In this document: positions 10,371 to 18,708 of the stretch, piece by piece
Layout: each line of letters begins with the position of its first letter
How positions within the stretch are numbered: position 1 is the stretch's first letter
Assembly: GCF_000787375.1 (NCBI RefSeq)
Contig: NZ_JRJU01000002.1
Coordinates: 1 to 64,000, forward strand
Length of the DNA stretch: 64,000 nt
Source: Halalkalibacter okhensis
GTDB taxonomy: Bacteria; Bacillota; Bacilli; Bacillales; Bacillaceae_D
Direction of reading: 5' to 3'
The notes under the pieces: generated by a model
What the model was told of the DNA's origin: nothing
The model's input: only the letters and a program-made list of their open reading frames with translations
Database searches by the model: none
Made by a program: the position numbers and the translations under genes

Positions 10371-11234
10371 TTAAGAAACAGACTTAACCAGTTGGGATAA
10401 TGCTTCTTTTATTGGTGTAACAGGTCGACCTAGAACTTTTTCAAAGTCATTGCTTTCAACAGCTAACGATCCGTTTCGAATACTTTCTTGGATACCAACG
10501 ACAATTGGAATCACAAAATCCGGAAGTCCAACTTGTTTCATAACCTCGGCATATTCATCATCTGTCACTTGTTGGACGAAAATTTCTTTACCTAATACTT
10601 CACTAAGCACTTGGACAAACTCTTCTTGTGTGTAAAGGGGTCCAGAAAGCTCATAGATCGTATTAGCATGACCATCTTCACTTAAAACTTTTGCAGCAGC
10701 TTCCGCGTAATCTTGTTGAGTCGCCCAACCAACTTTTCCTTCACCAGCAGATGTCATCCATGGAGCACCCGCGATTGCCCCTTTGATACTGTCTGTTTCA
10801 TTTTCCAAATACCAGTTGTTACGTAGGAAAGAGTATGGAATTCCAGTTTTCACAATCGCTGCCTCTGTTGCTACATGTGGTGGAGCCATTAAGTTCGTAC
10901 TTTCTGTTGCGTTAGCTATGCTTGTGTATGCAATAAATTTAATTCCGGCACGCTCAGCTGCGGCTACAGCATTTGCGTGTTGTTTTATTCTCGTGTCATT
11001 ATCACCATCTGCAGAAATGATTAATAGACGGTCAATACCTGCAAATGCTTCATCTAATGATTCCGGATTATCAAAATCGCCTTGCCGAACTTCGACTCCT
11101 TGTGCACGTAGCCCTTCTGCTTTTTCTGGATTACGAGCGCTTACTACTAATTGATCAGCCGATACACTTTTTAATAATGTATCCACTATCTTTGAACCTA
11201 GTTTCCCCGTTGCTCCTGTAACTAATAATTTCAT
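10371..11234 (-). CDS. NmrA/QorB-like NAD(P)H-binding oxidoreductase
   Basis: The 287-residue protein starts with the Rossmann motif LLVTGATGKLGSKIV and keeps the atypical short-chain-dehydrogenase pattern of NmrA/QOR2 proteins: LLIISADGDNDTRIKQH, FIAYTSIANATES, and FLRNNWYLENETDSIKGAI. Such proteins act as cytoplasmic NAD(P)H-dependent quinone reductases or redox sensors. It is transcribed divergently from an Rrf2 regulator, as ywnB-type genes lie beside ywnA in Bacillus, so it is probably controlled by that regulator. The start ATG follows GGAGG. Confidence 0.92.
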   Translation of the reverse strand: MKLLVTGATGKLGSKIVDTLLKSVSADQLVVSARNPEKAEGLRAQGVEVRQGDFDNPESLDEAFAGIDRLLIISADGDNDTRIKQHANAVAAAERAGIKFIAYTSIANATESTNLMAPPHVATEAAIVKTGIPYSFLRNNWYLENETDSIKGAIAGAPWMTSAGEGKVGWATQQDYAEAAAKVLSEDGHANTIYELSGPLYTQEEFVQVLSEVLGKEIFVQQVTDDEYAEVMKQVGLPDFVIPIVVGIQESIRNGSLAVESNDFEKVLGRPVTPIKEALSQLVKSVS

Positions 11235-11257
11235 TATACATCCTCCATCCTAAAATA

Positions 11258-11299
11258 CCTGTAACTAACTTGATTACATGTGATTATTTTAGTTACAGG
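11258..11299. promoter_or_regulatory. likely Rrf2 operator between the divergent genes
   Basis: CCTGTAACTAA at 11258-11268 and its exact complement TTAGTTACAGG at 11289-11299 frame 20 bases that contain TGATTACATGTGATTA. The inverted repeat covers the promoter region of the oxidoreductase gene. I infer binding by the Rrf2 protein encoded next door. Confidence 0.6.
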
Positions 11300-11427
11300 A
11301 AGGTAAAATGTCAACAGATTAAGACGATATATATATTTTGTTTTTTTTGATACAATATACTTGTAGTCAAATTAATTACACGATAAGATTAGCTTTTAAT
11401 AAGAATCATTATAGGATGGTGACTGAA

Positions 11428-11865
11428 TTGTCAATCAGTAGCCGATTTTCAGTAGGAATACACATACTAACTTTAATAGATTTTAATAAAGAAGAAGCAA
11501 GTTCTTCCGAATACTTGGCTGCCAGTGTAAATACGAACCCAGCCGTGATTAGAAAAATAATGGGAATGCTAAAAAAAGCAGAATTAATCGAAGTACGTCC
11601 TGGTGTTGCTGGAGCAAAACTTGCGAAAGAATTACCCGACATTACTTTACTTGACGTGTATAAGGCCGTTAATGTTGTAAAAGAAAATGAACTATTCAGC
11701 ATGCATGACACACCAAATCCAAAGTGCCCTGTCGGCAAAAATATTCAGCGAGCCATTGAGCCATTATTCGTTTCAGCTCAACTAGCGATGGAGAAAGTGT
11801 TAGGAAGTGTAACACTAGAAAATGTGATGAAGGATATAGCTAAAACAGAGAATACAGAATGTTAA
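11428..11865 (+). CDS. Rrf2-family transcriptional regulator (YwnA-like)
   Basis: The protein has about 145 residues with the Rrf2 winged helix: SRFSVGIHILTLI, then SSSEYLAASVNTNPAVIRKI as recognition helix and GVAGAKLAKELPDITLLDV as wing and linker. The C-terminal part has NPKCPVGKNIQ with one cysteine, as in YwnA, rather than the three cysteines of the iron-sulfur members. I prefer the TTG at 11428 because AGGATGGTG lies 7 bases before it; an in-frame ATG at 11416 has no ribosome binding site. It probably regulates itself and the divergent oxidoreductase in response to electrophile or disulfide stress. Confidence 0.92.
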   Translation: MSISSRFSVGIHILTLIDFNKEEASSSEYLAASVNTNPAVIRKIMGMLKKAELIEVRPGVAGAKLAKELPDITLLDVYKAVNVVKENELFSMHDTPNPKCPVGKNIQRAIEPLFVSAQLAMEKVLGSVTLENVMKDIAKTENTEC

Positions 11866-11866
11866 A

Positions 11867-11896
11867 AAAGACTTTAACGATTGTAAAGTCTTTTTA
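11867..11896 (+). terminator. terminator of the Rrf2 gene
   Basis: AAAGACTTTA pairs with TAAAGTCTTT right after the stop codon and is followed by TTTAT. Confidence 0.85.
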
Positions 11897-11947
11897 TATT
11901 CTTTAATAATGAAACTGGATCTTGGTTTTTTCTTAGTTACTTCGCAG

Positions 11948-12047
11948 TATAGGTCCACTGCGTACCAAAAAGAAACATTATTTAGGCAAAGCTATTTTAT
12001 AATTGAATCTCCCTGTGGGACGAGGAACCTGTCCCTCCGACCCTTTT
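11948..12047 (+). repeat. dispersed GGGAC element, type 2, copy B
   Basis: This copy matches copy A (8943-9044) over about 100 bases and ends in GGGACGAGGAACCTGTCCC (12017-12035) plus TCCGACCC. As with copy A, a rightward gene that has lost its 5' end begins right after it. Confidence 0.8.
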
Positions 12048-12648
12048 ATACGAGTTTGGCGTAGATATTGTAGGTATAGACAAATCTGAAAATATGGTGA
12101 AACAAGCAATCAAGAAATACCCTCATATACAGTTTATGGTGCAAGATGCTACCATTTTAGAATATCATAGCGAATTTGATGCGGTATTCTCTAACACAAC
12201 ACTTCATTGGGTAAAGCCTCCTATCCGAGCATTACAAGGTATTTATAAAAGTCTTAAACAAGGTGGAAGATTTGTTGCCGAATTTGGAGGCAAGGGCAAC
12301 GTTCAAACGATAACAGATGAAGTAATCAAACAAATAAAAGAAGTTGGATTAGAATTTAAAAAGGAACAATTTCCTTGGTTTTATCCAAGTATTGCTGAGT
12401 ATTCAAATTTAATGGAAGAAGGTGGATTTAGAGTGACTTTTGCTCAACACTTTGATAGACCAACTCAATTGCATGGAGATAATGGATTAAAAAATTGGAT
12501 TGATATGTTCTGCACTCATATGTTTGATGGTATTTCAGAACATACAAAAAAGAAATAATTACAAACGTTGAAAAAAATTTAAAGAGTTTGTTTAAAGAAG
12601 GCAATTGGATTGCTGATTATAAAAGGGTTCGTATAATTGGAGTAAAAT
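12046..12648 (+). pseudogene. class I SAM methyltransferase, 5'-truncated and frameshifted
   Basis: Homology begins inside the methyltransferase fold at FGVDIVGIDKSENMVKQA (second strand, SAM-binding acidic residue). It continues with QFMVQDATILEY, FDAVFSNTTLHWV and the typical LKQGGRFVAEFGGKGNV. The first strand with the glycine-rich motif is missing; repeat copy B is in its place. Near 12550 an A-rich run shifts the frame, and the natural C terminus LFKEGNWIADYKRVRIIGVK is read from the other frame up to 12648. The family resembles trans-aconitate-methyltransferase-like proteins. Confidence 0.85.
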
Positions 12649-12651
12649 AGT

Positions 12652-12694
12652 AATTGTAAAAGGAAGGACCAACTGGTTCCTTCCTTTTACAATT
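12652..12694. terminator. strong bidirectional hairpin terminator
   Basis: AATTGTAAAAGGAAGGA and TCCTTCCTTTTACAATT form a very long stem around a short loop just after the methyltransferase remnant. Confidence 0.8.
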
Positions 12695-12771
12695 ACCCTA
12701 TAAGTTCAATTAAACAATATTGCTTCGTCCGTATTGTAAGATTAGCCAGATTTGAAAAGGGGAAAGTCAGT

Positions 12772-12948
12772 AGATTCCTGCCCCCAATTAAGAGATCGAG
12801 CAATTCCTTACAACTATACTCTTTCGACTGCTTTTCAAAGTAGGAATGAATTTTTAAAAATACCACGCCCAATCGTCACTCCATCAACCCCGTACCTGCG
12901 TACGAGGTCTAAGCCAGTTTAGGGACGACGAACCTGTCCCAGCGGTCC
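12772..12948 (-). repeat. dus-derived cassette, copy C
   Basis: Starting at GATTCCTGCCCCC (the same words occur in the cassette terminator at 45.07 kb), the DNA jumps into a copy of the middle of the dus gene: AAGAGATCGAGCAATTCC, TTTTTAAAAATACC, CTCCATCAACCCCGTACC and AAGCCAGTTT match 45.61-45.74 kb with scattered changes. At AGCCAGTTT the match to dus stops and GGGACGACGAACCTGTCCC follows (12922-12940). The motif ends two bases before the stop codon of the next leftward gene. Confidence 0.8.
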
Positions 12949-12950
12949 AT

Positions 12951-13058
12951 CTATTTCCTTTTATTCCCTTTATTATTATCACCGCTAGCTGGAACTTTGC
13001 CGTGTAATTCTGGTGCATTTTGATTACGGCTACCGCCTTTATTATATTTTTTGGTCAT
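12951..13058 (-). CDS. small basic protein of 35 residues
   Basis: An ATG nine bases after AAAGGAG opens a frame reading MTKKYNKGGSRNQNAPEL and ending SGDNNKGNKRK. Size, charge and high Asn/Gly/Lys content resemble minor small acid-soluble spore proteins, but I do not recognise the exact family. The good ribosome binding site and clean frame argue for a real gene. A GGGAC motif directly abuts its stop codon. Confidence 0.6.
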   Translation of the reverse strand: MTKKYNKGGSRNQNAPELHGKVPASGDNNKGNKRK

Positions 13059-13204
13059 ATTTCACAACTCCTTTCCTTAGTTCTTTCTTCAGTTTATCCC
13101 TTTTTTGATATCATATGTTTTTTCTATTTATAAATGGTCACTACTCCCCATATCCATAAATGATTAACTTAGAATGGGGCAGTCTAAACATAGGAGGTAT
13201 GAAT

Positions 13205-13666
13205 ATGATCGCTTATTTTGGTACTTTGAATAAAATTGAAGATTTTACTAATGAAGGAAAGGTTCAAAACGTCAATAACGTTATTGGTACAATTGGATTT
13301 TGGCTTACATCTGATATTCATTCAGCCAAAGCTTATGCAATAGGAACGGAGACAGTTTATCAAAAGTCAGAAACGGAATTTTGGGAAGATGGAGCGCCTA
13401 AGGTTATTCAAGTTGAAAAGCGAGTAACTGGCTTTATTTATAAACTATTTATAGATGAACCAAACCATTTCACCTGGAAAGATGAGGCTATTCTTTTAAA
13501 TATGGAAGAAGCCAATGAAAAATTCCGTAACAGCCTTATTGGCCAGGGGTATGAAGGCTTTGTCATTCGAGATTGCAAACTACAAGATGGGGTTACTGAT
13601 TTGTATTGTCTTTTTTCAATCAACTCACCGCTCATTTCAGATATTATCCCGGTAGAAACGTTGTAG
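13205..13666 (+). CDS. uncharacterised protein, possibly ADP-ribosyltransferase-like fold
   Basis: The 153-residue protein begins MIAYFGTLNKIEDF; the ATG at 13205 lies 7 bases after AGGAGG, while the earlier ATG at 13199 is too close. The pattern of FGTL near the start, GFWLTSDIHSAKAYAIG in the first third and GQGYEGFVIRDC near the end recalls small ADP-ribosyltransferase-like proteins, which begin with a similar strand, use a (S/T)-x-x-x-x-A-x-x-(Y/A) helix and end with a (D/E)G(I/V)(I/V) strand. I cannot see a definite catalytic triad. Directly after the stop is CAGTGCCTGTCCCC, similar to half of a GGGAC motif. Confidence 0.6.
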   Translation: MIAYFGTLNKIEDFTNEGKVQNVNNVIGTIGFWLTSDIHSAKAYAIGTETVYQKSETEFWEDGAPKVIQVEKRVTGFIYKLFIDEPNHFTWKDEAILLNMEEANEKFRNSLIGQGYEGFVIRDCKLQDGVTDLYCLFSINSPLISDIIPVETL

Positions 13667-13723
13667 AAACAGTGCCTGTCCCCATCCATCCACTAACGCT
13701 AAAGCGGGGACCATAACACGCAG

Positions 13724-13963
13724 TTACCTATGAGCCCCCATGTATTTTCTCGAATCAAATAATCATTCTATCAAACTCTTATGATATGGTTCTTGGTCGA
13801 TAATCGTTAAGATTTCTTCTTTTGTCGCCCACTTCACTCGTTGTACTTCCTCTGGTTGTAACGTTAATTCCATAATATTAAGGTCTACTTCAACAAGATA
13901 ATAGTCATCAAATCCCACTGAAAAATTTATCGTTAAAGAAGGTCGTTTACCATGCAAGTCCAT
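13724..13963 (-). pseudogene. NUDIX hydrolase, C-terminal fragment
   Basis: The leftward frame contains LTINFSVGFDDYYLVEVDL and LQPEEVQRVKWATKEEIL, the typical C-terminal half of a NUDIX domain, then PYHKSLIE and a TGA. Reading on through the TGA gives LFDSRKYMGAHR, the expected family ending, to TAA at 13724. The NUDIX box itself is missing, so this is a degraded gene. Confidence 0.75.
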
Positions 13964-13982
13964 TTTATAACCTACTGCGTAA

Positions 13983-14393
13983 CTACAATAATTCTTCTGG
14001 TATATAGTATTCGCATTCCAACTTTTTAAAATCTTTTTTATCCCAAGTTAAAACAGGAAGTTTACTGTTCGATTTGCTCGATATTAACGCATCAGCAAAA
14101 TCGACATTTTTATCCGAATACATTCTCAGTGCAATAATTACATCATCTTCCTCTACTTCAACATTTTCAGATTCAATGATATCTAATAGATATTCCGTTA
14201 TTTTGGGTTTATCCACTTTATAGAAAGACTTTAACAACCAACAGCATTCAGCGATTACGACAGTAGGAACTACTAAAGTTAACTCACTTTTTTCAACCTT
14301 CTCTACAAGCTTCACTATAGTATTAAATTTAATTGGATCATCTTTAACTAGCAGTCGTATAAGAACGTTTGTATCGACTAGAAATTTATTCAT
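13983..14393 (-). CDS. PIN-domain toxin (VapC-like)
   Basis: The 136-residue protein has the PIN nuclease acidic residues: FLVDTNVLIRLL at the start, VVIAECCWLL in the middle, VDFADALI and LTWDKKDFK near the end. Such toxins cut RNA when released from their antitoxin. I place the start at the ATG at 14393, which overlaps the antitoxin gene by 8 bases; this overlap is typical for coupled translation. A longer frame reaching 14441 lies within the antitoxin gene and has no ribosome binding site of its own. Confidence 0.9.
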   Translation of the reverse strand: MNKFLVDTNVLIRLLVKDDPIKFNTIVKLVEKVEKSELTLVVPTVVIAECCWLLKSFYKVDKPKITEYLLDIIESENVEVEEDDVIIALRMYSDKNVDFADALISSKSNSKLPVLTWDKKDFKKLECEYYIPEELL

Positions 14394-14655
14394 GTTCCAA
14401 TCCCTCAGATAGAGTATGTTTAGACGCTTCCTCGTGAGCAATTTCTCTCATTTTTTCAAGATTTATTTCCTCTTTTGAAGTAATTCTGCCAATTGCTTGA
14501 CTTAATAATTTTTTCTTAACCGGCTCTATTCTCACTTCATCGTCTTCTATTAAAAATTTTAATTGGTCACCCTCACTTAAACCTAACTTTTCCCTAAGTT
14601 CCTTTGGTATGGTTATTTGTCCTTTACTCGTCACCTTCCCACTAACTAATTCCAT
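14386..14655 (-). CDS. AbrB/MazE-type antitoxin
   Basis: The 89-residue protein has a swapped-hairpin AbrB domain at its N terminus (GKVTSKGQITIPKELREKLG, then EGDQLKFLIEDDEVRIEP), followed by a charged C-terminal tail that should wrap the toxin. It is the first gene of the toxin-antitoxin pair and is expected to repress its own promoter, helped by the toxin. The start ATG follows AGAGGTG. Confidence 0.92.
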   Translation of the reverse strand: MELVSGKVTSKGQITIPKELREKLGLSEGDQLKFLIEDDEVRIEPVKKKLLSQAIGRITSKEEINLEKMREIAHEEASKHTLSEGLEHE

Positions 14656-14682
14656 TTCAACTTCACCTCTTACCTTATTCGA

Positions 14683-14711
14683 AAGTATTACTTTTATTAT
14701 AAGTATTACTT
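14683..14711 (-). promoter_or_regulatory. toxin-antitoxin operator: twin palindromes
   Basis: The 11-bp palindrome AAGTATTACTT occurs twice, at 14683-14693 and 14701-14711, 18 bases apart, just upstream of the antitoxin gene. Paired palindromes in this position are the usual autoregulatory operators of AbrB-type antitoxins. Confidence 0.65.
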
Positions 14712-14881
14712 AAATATTTTGCAAACTCACTATACAAATAATTAATGATTTCGTACATTACCAGTATCGTTGTGTAGCAAACGATCATTTATAAAATGTG
14801 ATAGCTCCGTTCAACTAACGCTCTTGGTCAATTAAAAGCGAAAACATAGACATATATTTCAGCTCCACTTAAAGCCAATAA

Positions 14882-14900
14882 GGACTGCTTATCGCAGCCC
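14882..14900 (-). terminator. terminator downstream of the HelD-like gene
   Basis: GGGCTGC and GCAGTCC pair on the minus strand, followed by TTATTGGCTTT. It is about 25 bases past the stop codon. Confidence 0.6.
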
Positions 14901-14922
14901 TACTTCCTATATCCATTTAGGG

Positions 14923-17289
14923 TTACTGCAGGGACGACGGACCTGTCCCCTCGACCCTTTGGATGAAACCTTCTCGCAATACATTTTGTAATAATGGGCT
15001 CGGTTCACCTACGCTGTAAAGTAGCAAATAATGCATCGCTCTTGTGCAAGCAGTATAGAAAACTCTGCGCAGACTCTCATCACTGTACACATGCTCTGAT
15101 GCATCATAAATGATGACGGCATCGAATTCGATTCCCTTAGACAAATACGAGGGTACAACAACAACTCCTTGCTCATATTCAATCGAGTTGCTCTTTAAAA
15201 GTTTAATTTCATCAATGCCAGCCAAAGATTCATATGCTCGTGCACTTTCCTCCGCCGATTTGCATATGACCGCAATGCTATTAAGTCCTAGACTTCGAAA
15301 TTCTGCAACTTTAGCTGCAATGCAGCTGTGCAGTTCTACGTTATCTGTCACTTGTTTCAGCACAGGTTTCTCACCTTCGCGTTCAAATGGAACAATCTTA
15401 TCCCCATTAGGAACCAGTCTTCGAGTAAATTCAATAATCGGTTTCGTAGAACGGTAACTTCGTGTGATATTGATCAATTCCGTTTCATCTGATCCGTAAA
15501 GGCTTGTAAGTGTGTTGAAATTAACTCTTTCGCTAGCATGAGCGAATATCGCCTGATTAAAGTCGCCAAGTACTGTCATCCTTGCCCCCGGAAACAAACG
15601 TCTCAAAAACTCAAATTGAAATGGTGAATAATCCTGAGCCTCATCAACAACGATCTGTTTGATCGAGCTGTTCGTCTGAAAGCCTTGTATTAGCTCTTTC
15701 AATAGTAAAAATGGGGTTGCATCCTCATAAAATAATTTATTTTCATCCAGCCTCTCCAGCGTCATTTGGCAAATATCCGCCCACTGTACTGGTGTTTCCC
15801 CTTCAATCCAACGTTTGATTTGCTCAGGATCTACATATAGTTGCTTGTAAATCGCCTTAAAATCAATGAAACGAAACGCTCGGATTCGTTTTCGTAACGG
15901 CTTCAATTTTTGGTGAACAATCAATTGGGCAAGCGCTTTGGGTTCCATCTCATAGTCTGCAATTGCTTCTCTTTTATAGCCTCGTTTTTCTGCTAAGTAA
16001 CGATGCGCCTTATGGTATTCATCGTTGCTTAACAACTCGATTTCCTCCTGTACCCACGACTCTTTCCATTCGTCCCTCTGAACCTCTTTTATTAATTTAA
16101 TCAGCCATTCCATCAATTTTTCAAGTCTATTATGAAAGCGGAGTGAAGTATCATGACTATAAAATCTATCTGCTATTTGTTGAGCATTTACAATTGGCTT
16201 CCCACTGAAGGTAATGTTCTTAAATCGCATACCTGATAATTCTAGGAACTGTCTATATGATTGGATCGCCTCAAAAAAACAGGTAGATGCTTTAAAACGA
16301 GTGCTTTCAAGTCTTGATCTGTACGAAGGAGTATTCGCCCGAGTTAAAACATACTCCAATTGCTCGTATGGATTTTCAACTTGAAACTCTTTACTCAGAC
16401 GATGATTCAAGTATTTTTGAAATGTGACCTGTTGCATATTCTCTTCACCAAGTTCTGGCAGTACATTAGACACGTAACTACTAAACATCGAATTAGGCGA
16501 AAAAAGAATGATTTGATCAGCATTCAGCCGATCTCGATATTTGTAGAGCAAATAAGCAATTCGTTGCAGGGCGGCTGATGTCTTGCCACTACCTGCTGAA
16601 CCGTGAACAATCAGCAGTCTCCCACGGTCATGACGAATAATCCGGTTTTGCTCCTGTTGAATGGTCGCTACGATATTGTGCATCTGTTTATCGGTACCTT
16701 TGCCGAGAACCTGTTGCAAAATCTCGTCACCAATGGTGAGACTCGTATCGAACATCGATTGAAGAGCGCCATCACGAATAAGATATTGCCACTTTTTCTC
16801 CAATTCGCCTTCGACTGTGCCTCCAGGTGTTTCATACTCGGCCGGACCAGGCTGGTAATCGTAGTAGACACTTGAGATCGGAGCCCTCCAGTCATAGATC
16901 AGAAAATTTTCTCCACTACGATCCTTAAGAGAGGAAATACCAATATAGAATTGTTCCTCAGTTGAATCCCCCTCTTCGACAAAATCGATCCGACCAAAAT
17001 AAGGAACCGCCTCCATTAGCCTTAGTGTCGATAAACGCGTCGAAGCATGTCTATGAGTGCTTTGGCTAACAGACAGCGCTTGAGCTTCTTGCCGCAAGCC
17101 GATAACGGTCTCAAGGTAATCATCAAAGGTATCCGTATTCACCTTCACTTCATCCCAAAAGTGCTTGCGGATCTGAACCACTTCTTTCTTACGCCTGGAA
17201 GTTTCTTCTTCTAGTCTGTTGATTTCCTCCGTAATGGTTTCCATTACAAAGTCTACTCGTTTTTGCTCCTGCTGAAATTCCGAATTCAT
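14923..17289 (-). CDS. HelD-like RNA polymerase-associated ATPase
   Basis: The 788-residue protein matches superfamily 1 HelD/HelR proteins, which bind stalled RNA polymerase, push into its channels and free it for reuse; some relatives also protect against rifampicin. An N-terminal coiled coil (residues 1-60) is followed by the Walker A motif HGSAGSGKTSAA near residue 230, motif II VVDEAQDYSPFQFE near 548, the motif LGDFNQAIF, and VVPSYLSKGIEFDAVI plus FYTACTRAMH near the end. I prefer the ATG at 17289, eight bases after GAGGAG, over a GTG at 17298. The last eleven residues (RVEGTGPSSLQ) are encoded by a GGGAC repeat. Confidence 0.9.
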   Translation of the reverse strand: MNSEFQQEQKRVDFVMETITEEINRLEEETSRRKKEVVQIRKHFWDEVKVNTDTFDDYLETVIGLRQEAQALSVSQSTHRHASTRLSTLRLMEAVPYFGRIDFVEEGDSTEEQFYIGISSLKDRSGENFLIYDWRAPISSVYYDYQPGPAEYETPGGTVEGELEKKWQYLIRDGALQSMFDTSLTIGDEILQQVLGKGTDKQMHNIVATIQQEQNRIIRHDRGRLLIVHGSAGSGKTSAALQRIAYLLYKYRDRLNADQIILFSPNSMFSSYVSNVLPELGEENMQQVTFQKYLNHRLSKEFQVENPYEQLEYVLTRANTPSYRSRLESTRFKASTCFFEAIQSYRQFLELSGMRFKNITFSGKPIVNAQQIADRFYSHDTSLRFHNRLEKLMEWLIKLIKEVQRDEWKESWVQEEIELLSNDEYHKAHRYLAEKRGYKREAIADYEMEPKALAQLIVHQKLKPLRKRIRAFRFIDFKAIYKQLYVDPEQIKRWIEGETPVQWADICQMTLERLDENKLFYEDATPFLLLKELIQGFQTNSSIKQIVVDEAQDYSPFQFEFLRRLFPGARMTVLGDFNQAIFAHASERVNFNTLTSLYGSDETELINITRSYRSTKPIIEFTRRLVPNGDKIVPFEREGEKPVLKQVTDNVELHSCIAAKVAEFRSLGLNSIAVICKSAEESARAYESLAGIDEIKLLKSNSIEYEQGVVVVPSYLSKGIEFDAVIIYDASEHVYSDESLRRVFYTACTRAMHYLLLYSVGEPSPLLQNVLREGFIQRVEGTGPSSLQ
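14931..14957 (-). repeat. GGGAC motif, copy D
   Basis: GGGACGACGGACCTGTCCCC plus TCGACCC overlaps the 3' end of the HelD-like gene and is translated as part of it. No dus-derived sequence follows here. Confidence 0.75.
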
Positions 17290-17547
17290 GGCAAGCACTC
17301 CTCATAAAAAAATTTGATAAAAGGGTTGACTAATATACTGACGGTGTTGTATATTTATGATAGGGATAATACAATCAAATCATCAAATAACATCACAGAC
17401 TTATATAATTTACCATAGGATCACATTCTTTTCAATATATTTGTATAGAATTGTATGATTAAAAGATTCACGATCCTTTCTATTGCTTTTAAAAAATCGC
17501 TTCACGGATTTATCAGTCATTTCTAAATCTCTTTTAAAAGAAAATCA

Positions 17548-17575
17548 AAACCACCCGTGATGTGACGGGTGGTTT
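17548..17575 (-). terminator. terminator downstream of the TetR/phosphotransferase operon
   Basis: AAACCACCCGT pairs with ACGGGTGGTTT; on the minus strand it is followed by TGATTTTC. Confidence 0.7.
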
Positions 17576-17699
17576 GTTCTGCCGCTAGAAGCCTTTGTTA
17601 CTGACAAAAGTCTAAAGACTAGACCTCTCTTCTTTATTTTTCTTTCTCTTTCTTATCATTTCTTTTTTCTCCTGTAAGGGATCTACTCTAATAAACTGT

Positions 17700-17726
17700 G
17701 GGACGACGGACCTGTCCCCCCGACCC
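17700..17726 (-). repeat. GGGAC motif, copy E
   Basis: GGGACGACGGACCTGTCCCC plus CCGACCC ends exactly at the stop codon of the leftward phosphotransferase gene. Confidence 0.75.
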
Positions 17727-18628
17727 TATATCACTCCCAATGCTTCCTTTGCCATCTGTTCATATTCCTCGATGCCAGATACTAATGCAAACTCTGCAAT
17801 GGAAACTGGATATGCAGCGTCAAGTTCGATAATATGCTCTTTCATCATCGGCCAGTCATATCCACCAGCTTCTTTATATGCATGAATCAGAGCTTCTAAC
17901 CCTTCTTCACCAAAGGCTTTATAGTTAAAAACAAAGTCATTCGAAATATCTGTAACCTTTGCTTCAGTCCAGTCGATTAATCCAGTCACATTAGCACCTT
18001 TATCAATCATCGTATGTCCGGCATGTACATCTCCATGAATCAGTCCCGTTTTCTTAGGCCACATTTCATCATGATGAATCCATTCCTGCCATCTATTCCA
18101 TAAATCCTCACCTACACCAAACTTTGCTCTTACCCGATCCATACGCTGCTTCATTGACTTTCTTGCTTCTTCTGGTGTATGCACCACTAGGCCAAGCTGA
18201 TTAGCTTTATCATTAGGGATGCTATGAAGCTCTGCTAACACTCTACCCAGAGACTTGTGAAAGGCTTCTGGAACATTGTTAATATCTATCTCCCAAACAT
18301 AGTTTCCTATATTATGATCTATCGTTCCTGCTGGCACACCGTTTAATTTCTTGTAAGCTATAAGTTCATCTGTGTAAATGATCCAGTTTGGTGCTTGAAA
18401 AGATTTTGCATACATACTTACCAAATCTAACACTTGTTTTTCAACCTTTGTTCTAGGCATCACATCTTCACGTCTAGGTAATCTTAGAGTCCAATCAATT
18501 CCACTTTCATCTTTTGCAAAAACAACCTGAAAATCTAGCCCGGACTCATTGAATTGCATGGTTTCTTCTTTAATCATCAGATTGTGTTTAGTAGCTATTT
18601 CAATAACTCGCTTTATATCTTTATTCAT
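17726..18628 (-). CDS. macrolide 2'-phosphotransferase family protein (Mph type)
   Basis: The 300-residue protein is an aminoglycoside-phosphotransferase-fold kinase of the Mph branch: [15 protein letters not shown] in the first lobe, catalytic loop [14 protein letters not shown] and metal-binding [12 protein letters not shown]. Mph enzymes inactivate macrolides by GTP-dependent phosphorylation of the 2' hydroxyl of desosamine. The ATG at 18628 follows AGGAG at 8 bases; codons further upstream are not needed. It is co-transcribed with the TetR gene ahead of it and is a paralogue of the gene at 38516-39412. Whether it acts on macrolides is inferred. Confidence 0.88.
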   Translation of the reverse strand: MNKDIKRVIEIATKHNLMIKEETMQFNESGLDFQVVFAKDESGIDWTLRLPRREDVMPRTKVEKQVLDLVSMYAKSFQAPNWIIYTDELIAYKKLNGVPAGTIDHNIGNYVWEIDINNVPEAFHKSLGRVLAELHSIPNDKANQLGLVVHTPEEARKSMKQRMDRVRAKFGVGEDLWNRWQEWIHHDEMWPKKTGLIHGDVHAGHTMIDKGANVTGLIDWTEAKVTDISNDFVFNYKAFGEEGLEALIHAYKEAGGYDWPMMKEHIIELDAAYPVSIAEFALVSGIEEYEQMAKEALGVI

Positions 18629-18708
18629 TTCAATCACTCCTGTCAACAACTTGTATAAATTAACACTCTTTGGACTTTCATCTAATAACAATCATTACCT
18701 TTTCTAAA

